64,000 nucleotides of DNA from Sipunculus nudus (taxonomy: Eukaryota > Annelida > Sipuncula > Golfingiida > Sipunculidae), in the NCBI GenBank assembly GCA_026874595.1, contig CM049320.1:43782714-43846713 (forward strand), written 5' to 3'. The notes below the pieces were generated by a model. The model had not been told where the DNA came from, searched no databases, and saw only the letters and a program-made list of their open reading frames with translations. A program made the position numbers and the translations under genes. This document shows, one piece after another, positions 55,728 through 64,000 of the stretch. Position 1 is the first letter of the stretch. Each line of letters begins with the position of its first letter.

Positions 55728-55811
55728 CTCTTGATTTCCAGGGATTTTGCCTGTCTGCAAAACATGATGGTTCATCCAGTATATAAATCCAGCCCCAAGT
55801 TCTGCATTTTT
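55728..55811 (-). CDS. Gene 2, internal exon (unrecognised protein)
   Basis: Acceptor CTTCATTATTACAG and donor CAAGAG|GTAGGA bound 84 nt, 28 codons, phase 0 at both ends. It encodes KNAELGAGFIYWMNHHVLQT then GKIPGNQE. The phase fits directly onto the terminal exon at 49298. The residue mix (aromatic and hydrophobic, then a Gly/Pro turn) is protein-like, and both splice sites are good. I cannot assign a family. Confidence 0.65.
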
Positions 55812-56337
55812 CTGTAATAATGAAGTGTTAAACAAGCATATCAGTTCATTCTAAAGTTACAAAACTGCTACCAAAATATTTCATGAAAAAGACTTTAAAC
55901 AAGTTTTACAATGGAAAAGAACACATCAAAGGGACCCCCCCAATCTTGTCAACAACTCCAACACCTGAGCATCCACTTCTGCCCACTTAATTTCATACTT
56001 CTGAAGGTTGTGTAATAAATACAGCTTTGTAAATGATTATCAGGTGCACATCTGTCACCTTTTACAATTACATTGATCAAAAGTCAGTTATTGAGTGTAA
56101 GCCATACAGACCATCTAGCAAAAACATAAGCAGAAAAAGAAAATGCAAAAATTATCACCTATAACAAAGCACCCAATCAGACTTAAGAGAAAGTAACAGG
56201 AGTAAAAATATTTATTAAAATTAAATAAATAAATATGAACCCTATAAGCCTCCAACTCAACTTAAGGGGAGACATAAATATGATATTTGTGGGAGGATGA
56301 AGCCAATGTCAAGAATGTCACTATGTTAGGGAAAAAG
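55812..56337. other. Gene 2 intron, no feature
   Basis: AT-rich sequence between the internal exon and the minisatellite; no exon seen. Confidence 0.5.
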
Positions 56338-57822
56338 TTGACAGTGTAGGAGGAACAATGGGGGCAATAACAGGTGACAGTATAGTAGGATGAGGCCCTG
56401 GTAACATTGACAGTAAAGTAGGATGAGGCCCTCGTAACAGTTGACAGTGTAGTAGGAAAAGGTCCTAGAAACAGATGACAGTGAAGGAGGATGAAGCCCT
56501 GGAAACAAGTGACAGTGTAGTAGGATGAGGCCCTGGTAACAGGTGACAGTATAGGAAGATGACGCCTTGGTAACAGTTGACAGTTTACAAGGATGAGGCC
56601 CTGATAACATGTGTCCATGAAAGAGGATGAGTCCCTGGTAATAGGTGACAGTGTTGGAAGATGACGCCTTGGTAACAGTTGACAGTGTACAAGGATGAGG
56701 CCCTGATAACAGGTGTCCATGAAAGAGGATGAGTCCCTGGTAACAGGTGAAAGTGTAGGAAGATGACGCCTTGGTAACAGTTGACAGTGTAGGAGGATGA
56801 GGCCCTGGTAACAGGTGACAGTGTAGGAGGATGAAGCCTTGGTAACAGTTGACAGTGTAAACAGATGAGGCCCTGGTAACAAGTGACAGTGTAGGAGGAT
56901 GACGCCATTGTAACAGATGACAATGCAGATGACAGATGACAGAGATGTGAGTGTAATAGAATGGGCCCTGGAAACTGTTGAAAGTGTAAGTTGATGATGC
57001 CCTGGTTACAGTTGACAGTGTAGGATGAGGCACTAGTAACAGGTGACAGTGTAGGATGAGTCCCTGGTAACAGGTGACAGTGTAGGAAGATGAGGCCTTG
57101 GTAACAGTTGACAGAGTAGGAAGATGAGGCCCTGGTAACAGGTGACAATGTAGGAGCATACGAGTGATAGAGATGAGAGTGTAGTAGAATGAGCCCTGGA
57201 AACTGTTGACAGTATAATAGGATGAGGCCCTGGCAACAGTTGACAGTGTAAGTTGATGAGGCACTAGTTAAAGATGACAGTGTAGGATGAGGTCCTGGTA
57301 ACAGGTGACAGTGTAGGATGAGGCCCTGGTAACAGGTGACAGTGTAGGAAGATGAGGCCTTGGTAACAGTTGACAATGTAGGAGGATGAGGCCCTGGTAA
57401 CAGGTGACAGTGTAGAGTGTGAGAGTGATAACAGATGACAGTGTAGTTGAATGAGGCCCTTGTAACAGGTGACAGTGTAGTAGGATATGGCCCTGACAAC
57501 AGGTGACAGTGTCAGTGTAGGTATGATAACTGATAACAGTGTAGTAGCATGAGGCCCTGGTAACAGGTGACAGTGTAGTAGGATATGGCCCTGACAACAG
57601 GTGACAGTGTCAGTGTAGGTATGTTAACAGATGACAGTGTAGTAGCATGAGGCCCTGGTAACAGGTGACAGTGTAGTAGGATATGGCCCTGATAACAGGT
57701 GACAGTGTCAGTGTAGGTATGATAACAGATGACAGTGTCGTAGCATGAGGCCCTGGTAACAGGTGACAGTGTAGTAGCATGAGGCCCTGGTAACAGGTGA
57801 CAGTGTAGTAGCATGAGGCCCT
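56338..57822. repeat. About 34-bp minisatellite, roughly 45 copies, with 98-bp higher-order units
   Basis: The plus-strand unit is GTAACAGGTGACAGTGTAGT followed by 'aggatgaggccctg', with 30-36 bp variants. At 57480-57820 three composite units of 98 bp recur (marker 'gtcagtgtaggtatg' at 57511, 57609 and 57707). The basic unit lacks stop codons on the minus strand, so open frames of about 300 codons run through it. The frames are mutually shifted and of low complexity, so they are not taken as genes. The array touches the coding exon at 57823. Confidence 0.95.
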
Positions 57823-57937
57823 GAGGATCTGTAATTTATTGTAAAAAGAACCAACCATCTGATTGAGCATTTGCTCAGGAGTGAGGTCTGACATCAGGTA
57901 GTAGGGCAGACACAGGTGGTGGTCAGTCTTTCCACAG
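57823..57937 (-). CDS. Gene 2, internal exon abutting the minisatellite
   Basis: The strong acceptor CTTGTGTATTTCAG is followed by 1 nt and codons CGKTDHHLCLPYYLMSDLTP then EQMLNQMVGSFYNKLQIL. The other two frames stop early. The composition is that of a folded helical protein. The 3' end is not resolved: the exon runs straight into the minisatellite, with no good donor before it. The donor may lie in the array (only weak GTCACC/GTTACC sites), the array may have grown from the exon edge, or the exon may end in the array. The preceding exon must leave 2 nt, which the candidate at 58090 does not. Confidence 0.6.
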
Positions 57938-58089
57938 CTGAAATACACAAGGAGGCCTTCAGTTCTAGTTCAAAGCTTGTTAGAATTTATGCTGTCATCA
58001 TCTCCTGAATTTTCCAAGCTGACCCTTTGGGTAAACATTTTCCAGATTTATAGGACAAGCAGATGAGACCAGCATCCTCCAGATGTCAC

Positions 58090-58206
58090 CCTCTTGTGAT
58101 CGACAGCAGAGGGGAGACACCCTGTGATGAGTTTGTGCACTGATGAGTCACCTCTCACCAACCATGCTGTCATATGCATGCCAACCCTACCAATATCAGC
58201 ATGAGC
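58090..58206 (-). CDS. Gene 2, possible upstream exon
   Basis: After a modest acceptor (TTATGAGTAG) 39 codons run to donor-like AAGAGG|GTGACA: AHADIGRVGMHMTAWLVRGD then SSVHKLITGCLPSAVDHKR. The sequence looks coding, but its exit phase (0) does not fit the next exon at 57937. Either another donor is used (for example GCTG|GTCTCA further on, which would leave 2 nt), or another exon intervenes, or it is not part of the gene. Confidence 0.38.
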
Positions 58207-58399
58207 CTACTCATAACTTCTGAAGAATTACATATCAAGAGTCCCAAAAGTCCCATGGGGGAAGTCAATAAATTTGATGATTTTAATTTGCTAATTAACT
58301 ATCAAGTTTTACTTTACTTATCGGCACAATGTCATATTATATTTGGTCTCTATCCCTATGAATGATCTCTACATTGCCTATCTGTTGAATCTGACTAAG

Positions 58400-59045
58400 A
58401 TGTCAATTTACCAATAATAACCATTTCATGTATATTGATTAAGGAAAGGCTCAACAATAATGGTTTCCTCCTTGTCAAAGGGGTTGGAATTTCATGATAA
58501 CAACTTGCCCTATTGTCTGAAAGTTGCCAGCTTAGCTTTCAGTATAAATGACTATGACCTTGAGATAGCCCAAGGGAATATCAAATACAGGATCAATTAT
58601 AAAGAAATAAGGGCAAGGGATATTTTAAATCATAAGGTGTATTATGAGGGTTAAAACGTCATCAGCATCAGGGAATATTTAGCATTTAAATGATTGTCAA
58701 TTGCTCTTTATTGCCTGGGTCTTTAATTTGGTTAACATGTAAATTTTACCAATAATAACAATTTTATGTATAATGGCCAGAGCAGGGCTTAAAGATAACA
58801 CTTGCCCACTTACCCAAGGGGTTGAAATTATAGAGGACAACCTGCCCTGGTGTCTAAATGTTTCCTGCTGGGCCTACAATATATCAGACCAAACCCTTGA
58901 CAGAGCTAAAGGGAATATCACACACAGGATTAATTATATAGAAATATAAGAGCAAGATGTTTTATATCACTATATGTATCATGAGTCACATAGGGTTTTT
59001 GACATCAGGGAATATTTAGCATTTACCAGGTTTTCAACCTCATTT
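58400..59045. repeat. Old tandem duplication, about 338 bp x 2
   Basis: Copies 58400-58705 and 58738-59045 share 'ttaccaataataac', 'caaggggttg(g/a)aatt', 'gacaacctgccc', 'aaagggaatatcacacacaggat(c/t)aattat' and 'catcagggaatatttagcattta', with about 25-30 percent divergence. The frame across the first copy (58460-58654) is broken in the second, so it is probably not a gene. Confidence 0.7.
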
Positions 59046-59921
59046 AAATAAATTGCTGTTTAACTTATTGAATCCTGCTTATTCTCCCCATAGAAAGTTT
59101 TATGTTTTGTATAAACTTTAATAATCTGGTCAATGCAACAAAAAATTTATAACCATTGAGACAGGATGGAACACTAAACAGACAGGGCAAAAGAATGACC
59201 CTACTTTACTTTTAAGTTTTTCATCATTTTACCTTCAACTTTTACTAAGTCAGTACTCCTATATCAAATGAAAACCTAGATCCAGTTATCAGATTTTAAT
59301 GCAAATGGATTTTTTTTTTACTTTTTTTTCATTATAAAAAGAAGGGACTTAATAACAGATGTATAAATTTATCTCTTTTTTTTTGTTGGAGGTCTAATTA
59401 TACATCATATTTTCATAAAATTACAATCATGTATATTCATATACTCTTCAATTAATCAATGCTTTAAACAATATTTAGAGTTCATTAAATGTATTGCTGA
59501 TCCTAGCACTTTATTTTGATATTTATCGTGAGGAATAGCTCCCTAAGAATATTACTTTTTTGATAGAGATAAATTAAACAGGAAGACATAAACTTAGAAC
59601 TCAGCTGAAATCAATCTAGGACAGGTGTGTGTCATAGTGTAATGAAGGTAAGTCGAGAGGTAATCCTGAGCAGTGAAGAAGATTGAAGTCAAAATTGACC
59701 AAAAAAAATTGTCAGAAATGTAAAAAAAAAAGTATACAACCAACAAGACATACCTCCCATTTAAATAGGAACCGGGTATTAGTAACTGATTTGAAATATT
59801 GCATCCATGTAAAATGTTGATAACAAACATATGGACAGACATACAGTCTGAGAGGAAGAAGGATTTTCCTGATTTGCTCTTCACATTGAGTCAGTAACTG
59901 AATATAATACATGCACAAATG
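59046..59921. other. Intergenic, no feature
   Basis: AT-rich sequence with no exon or repeat that I could define. Confidence 0.45.
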
Positions 59922-60200
59922 AACAAGGGACCCATGGGTCACGTCGCTCAGCTGAATTTTGGAAAAATATTAACAACTGCAAAATATTTTTATTTCTGGT
60001 TTTTATTTTTGGTTTTTCAAGTAAATAAGCATTTGAAAAGCTTAAAGAAAATGGCCCTGCTAAAATGAAACTCTGTAAATTACAGAATAAGGGTCATGAG
60101 CTCAAGCATATGCACTGTGTAATAAATGAAACCTGTGGCCTGAAACCATTTAATGATGCACCAAGGGAAAAAAAGGGCCTACAGTAAGTGTTATATAAAA
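59922..60200 (+). repeat. Family 1 head (element G), 3'-truncated
   Basis: The head is AACAAGGGACCCATGGGTCA followed by CGTCGCTCAGCTGAATTTTG, identical over about 40 bp to element E. 'tgtggcctgaaaccatttaatgatgcac' then matches 250-275. No tail follows. Confidence 0.65.
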
Positions 60201-61012
60201 GTTACATTTCATAAACAAATAACGTGTAAAGGAAATTTAATTTTAAAAAGTTAAACATATGGCCATATGAGTTAAAAATCAATCCAACAAAGCTTGACCA
60301 ATATTCCTGATTTTAAAACTAAGTGTAACAGTGTTATTCACACCTAGGCCCAGCCAACTTTAAGAGATATGAATGAAATGCTACCAAGTATTTATATCTT
60401 CTTAAATCTAGTCAGTTAGCACTTACATTAGATCCTAATATTTTATCACATATTAATATAAGGGTTAAATTTCTGAACATTTTTTCTTTAAAAAAATCAA
60501 AATTGTCCAAGTCTCAACAAAAAGAATTAATTTAACATTAAAATTATAAGATTTGTCTTGTTTATTTGTCTTTTGTATTGAAGGGGTAAATGGGGGAGGG
60601 GTCGCTGTTGTTACTGCTTGCTACTGAAGAAAATGTGAAATTATAAGAATTATAAGATTCATCTTATTTATAGTACAGGTCTGTCAACAGAATGGGGGGG
60701 GGGGGGGGGAGAGAAAGGCTCCCTGTGGTATTTACTGCAGACAGCCTGATCAAGCTCAACAAGAGAGAGGGCTTGCCCCAGTGATGGGATTACATAACAA
60801 GACCCTTTCGGAGCATAGAGAGCTGCACTGAATGACCTACAGTGACCAAAGTGGACTGCTTAACAATGTAAGGGAATACATCAAGAGCCTTCAAAAAAAA
60901 TTCAATGACTAGCCTAATTTTGCAGCTTTTATTTTCAAATTTCAGATTTTAACAGAATAATTCCTTATGTGTACATGCTGTAAAAATAAAATCCTGAGTA
61001 CTTACAGGAAAA
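60201..61012. other. Repeat debris with a poly-G run
   Basis: The text 'tttactgcagacagcctgatc' near 60730 echoes 53645-53670. A poly-G tract lies at about 60694-60709. From 60905 the sequence matches 2115-2160 (family 1-like interior). No exon seen. Confidence 0.4.
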
Positions 61013-62004
61013 AACAAGGGACCCATGGGTCACGGCGCTCAGCCGAAGTTTGAAAATTTTTTGCAAATGCAAAATATGCAAAATATTCTATGTAATGTTT
61101 TTCATTTATATAAGCATATGAGAAGCTAAGAGGAAAGGGGCCCTCCTTCTTTGTTAAAGTAAAGTTCTAAATATATGATTGCAAACTAATACTCTGACAA
61201 GACTGTCATGAAGAAAAACAGTAACAGTTTTGAGATACTATGATGCAAATGAAAAATTTACAGATGGACAGGCAAGTGGACAGAACTGACTACCTTTATT
61301 TCACTTTCAAGAGAATAATGCATTTAAGTTTATATATAAGCCTATTTTTTTAGCATATCCACTTTTTCCATTAATAGTTTTTATCTGATTCATTTTTTTT
61401 ATTTACAAGTTTTATTAATTTGTAATAAAAAAATTGAAAATATAAGTTAAAATATTAGAATTCTAAGTTGCAATCATTATATATCCAGAGTGTAGCTCAT
61501 ATTAGGACATATTATGCATACACATATATTTTATTATTTTTAAATCACAAATGTTTAAACTGAATTTAAAAGAAAATAATGCCACAACATGGCATCTACA
61601 AGATTATTCCTTGAGTCACTATCAAAAAGTTTTGCAAATTGGAGTTTTCAGTACATGCTTAATTTATTCACTGAATTTAAATAAAAGATTCAGTAAATTT
61701 GATAAAATAAATCATCTTTTCAAATAAAGTATACAAACTCTTGGTTGAATGAGGGACAAACAATATTATTGTGCTAATTACTATCTCAGCTATAATTTAT
61801 TACTGGAATTAATAGTCAATTTCACACCTGGTGAAGTTTTTACTTTTCTAAAGTAAGGAATTACTTATTTGATGAACATCCACACTTTCATACCAATACA
61901 CCACTTTGTGGACACAATTCAATGTGCTCTTTAATCATTGTAACCCTGGTGGTACAATACAAAATCTAAAATGTAGCATAGCCAAGAATAAAATAAAATA
62001 CAGA
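61013..62004 (+). mobile_element. Family 1 element H, interrupted by family 2 element c
   Basis: The head is AACAAGGGACCCATGGGTCA followed by CGGCGCTCAGCCGAAG. The following 980 bp are collinear with element D (18741-19690). The match stops at 'aaaatacaga', where family 2 element c begins; in element D the corresponding text runs on 'aagtacagaaaattttaacat'. Confidence 0.75.
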
Positions 62005-64000
62005 CTAGATGTGTCGGAACGACACGAATGCCCCCGCCTGGTGCAAATTAGAAACATTTGTAAAATTTTGAAAAATTTTTTAAGTTCAGGAGGTGTCGTA
62101 TGGTCAAAAGTAGGTCAACAAGGGCAAAATGCAAACTCCATCTGTAACGGGTCATTATCAAGCAACACACCAAAAATCATGCCAGTATATGCAGGCATTG
62201 TGAAAAAAAGTCCATAAATGTGCATTTTCCATAAAAATTTCTGTCTTTCATGAAATTTTCTATGTTTAGGAGCCGTAAAACAATCAAAAGTAGGTCAACC
62301 GGGACGGAAAGCGAACTCGATCTGTAACTGTCATTATCTGCCCACACATAGAAAATCAGGGTGGTATCTGCAGGCAATTAGGAGAAAAAGTCAGTACATA
62401 TGCATTTGTTATGAAAATGTCTATTTTTCATGAAACTTTCTATGTTCAGGAGCAGTCAAATGGTCAAAAGTAGGTCAACTGGGACAAAACAAGAACTCGA
62501 TCTGTAACTGGTCATTATCTGCCTAAACACCAAAAATCAGGCCCGTATCTGCAGGCACTGCGAAAAAAAGTCCATACATGTGCACTTTTTTATGAAATTT
62601 TCTATGTTAGAGCACCGTCAAACGGTCAAAAGTAGGTCAACTGGGACAAAACGTGAACTCTATCTGTAACTGGTCATTATCTGCCCACACATCAAAAATC
62701 AGGCCAATATCTGCAGGTATTGCGAAGAAAAGTCTGTACAAGTGTATTTGTCATGAAAATTTATATTTTACATGACATTTTCTATGTTCAGGAGCCGTTA
62801 AACAGTCAAAAGTAGGTCAACTGGGACGAAACACAACTCGATCTGTAACTGGTCAATATCTGCCCACACACCAAAAATCAGGCCAATATCTGCAGGCACT
62901 GCGAAAAAAAGTCCGTACATGTGTATTTGTCTTGAAATTTCATATTTTTCATGAAATTTTCTATGTTCAGGAGCCGTAAAACGGTCAAAAGTAGGTCAAC
63001 TGGGACGAAACACAAACTCCATCTGTAACTGGTCTATATCTGCCCACACACCAAAAATCAGGCCAACATCTGCAGGCATTGCGAAAAAAGTCCATACATG
63101 TGTATTTGTCATGAAAATTTCTATTTTTCATGAAATTTTCTAAGTTTAGGAGCCGTAAAACGGTCAAAAGTAGGTCAACCGGGACGAAACTTGAACTCGA
63201 TCTGTAACTGGTCTATATCTGCCCACACACCAAAAATCAGGCCAATATCTGCAGGCATTGCGAAAAAAAGTCCGTACATGTGTATCTGTCATGAATATTT
63301 CTATTTTTCATGAAATTTTCTAAGTTAAGGAGGCGTAAAACGTTCAAAAGGAGGTCAACCAGGACGAAACGCGAACTCGATCTGTAACTAGTCATTATCT
63401 GCCCACACACTAAAAATCAGGCCAATATCTGCAGGCATTGCGAAAAAAAGTCTGTACATGTGTATTCGTCATGAAAATTTTTATTTTTCATGAAATTTTC
63501 TAAGTTTAGGAGGTGTAAAACGGTCAAAATTAGGTTAACCGGGACGAAACGCGAACTCGATCTGTAACTTGTCTATATCTGCCCACACACCAAAAATCAG
63601 GCCAATATCTGCAGGCATTGCGAAAAAAAGTCTGTACATGTGTATTTGTCATGAAAATTTCTATTTTTCATGAAATTTTCTAAGTTTAGGAGCCGTAAAA
63701 CGGTCAAAAGAAGGTCAACTGGGACGAAACGCGAACTCGATCTGTAACTGGTCATTATCTGCCCACACACCAAAAATTAGGCCAATATCTGCAGGCATTG
63801 CGAAAAAAAGTCCGTACATGTGTATCTGTCATGAATATTTCTATTTTTCATGAAATTTTCTAAGTTAAGGAGGCGTAAAACGTTCAAAAGTAGGTCAACC
63901 AGGACGAAACGCGAACTCCATCTGTAACTAGTCATTATCTGCCCACACACCAAAAATCAGGCCAATATCTGCAGGCATTGCGAAAAAAAGTCTGTACATG
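62005..64000 (+). mobile_element. Family 2 element c, cut by the window end
   Basis: The 5' end is CTAGATGTGTCGGAACGACA followed by CGAATGCCCCCGCC. At least ten 180-bp units follow, exactly in register at the right (63121, 63301, 63481, 63661, 63841). The unit at 63301 and that at 63841 share private changes ('taagttaaggaggcgtaaaacgttc'), so a block of three units (540 bp) was duplicated. The first units are collinear with element b (41300) and diverge from the later ones. No coding capacity was seen. Confidence 0.85.

Noticed and set aside
56262..57948. Minus-strand open frames of about 100-310 codons with repeats such as YTVTCYQGLILLHC
   Set aside because: They arise because the 34-bp minisatellite unit has no stop codon on this strand; several frames are open at once and shift into each other. 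Only 57823-57937 has independent support.

Overview
This window looks like AT-rich nuclear DNA from an animal, most probably a bivalve mollusc. Evidence: exons split by canonical GT/AG introns, tRNA-derived SINEs, (TA)n tracts, no bacterial-style gene packing, and dispersed repeats whose ends (CCATGGGTCA...GCTCAGCTGA heads; AGTCAGCTGAGCTAAAA tails) I associate from memory with bivalve genomes. No database search was possible, so the taxon is inferred.

Two split genes are supported, both on the minus strand. Gene 1 (10434-18597) is a partial kelch-repeat protein. Five exons join with matching phases into about 290 residues: a short start exon, a basic Lys/Arg-rich exon, and three exons that each carry a kelch blade. 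The propeller must continue left of 10434, where I found no further exon. Gene 2 (49298 to about 58206) is unrecognised. It has a convincing terminal exon, an internal exon in compatible phase, a third exon that abuts a minisatellite, and a weaker fourth. Several isolated exon-like segments (3201, 12162, 24229, 30465, 54910) are listed at low confidence.

Most of the window is repeats. Three families share one architecture. The 5' end has a short palindrome followed by an 11-bp sequence; the 3' end has the inverted copy of that sequence followed by an A-rich end (TAAAAA or AAAAAT). The interior often holds tandem repeats. Family 1 has GCTCAGCTGAC/GTCAGCTGAGC, family 2 has ATGCCCCCGCC/GGCGGGGGCAT and family 4 has GCGAACCTGTG/CACAGGTTCGC. 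Family 3 is seen only as 3' ends with a hairpin. This organisation resembles the non-autonomous Helentron-type (HINE) rolling-circle elements described in bivalves and insects. A decayed PIF1-like helicase fragment at 38.85-39.31 kb could derive from an autonomous relative.

Layout: 1-10.4 kb families 1-4, SINEs and a 1.4-kb inverted-repeat transposon; 10.4-18.6 kb the kelch gene, with minisatellites and a family 4 element in its introns; 18.6-23.1 kb a 122-bp minisatellite that copies the start-exon boundary of the kelch gene and is split by a family 1 element; 23.1-26.8 kb simple repeats, a long hairpin and a foldback element; 27-34.6 kb two family 4 elements head to head; 35.4-39.3 kb family 1 and the helicase relic; 40.9-49.3 kb a 38-bp minisatellite split by a non-LTR retrotransposon, itself split by family 2 and family 1 elements; 49.3-58.2 kb gene 2; 58.4-64 kb old duplications and families 1 and 2.
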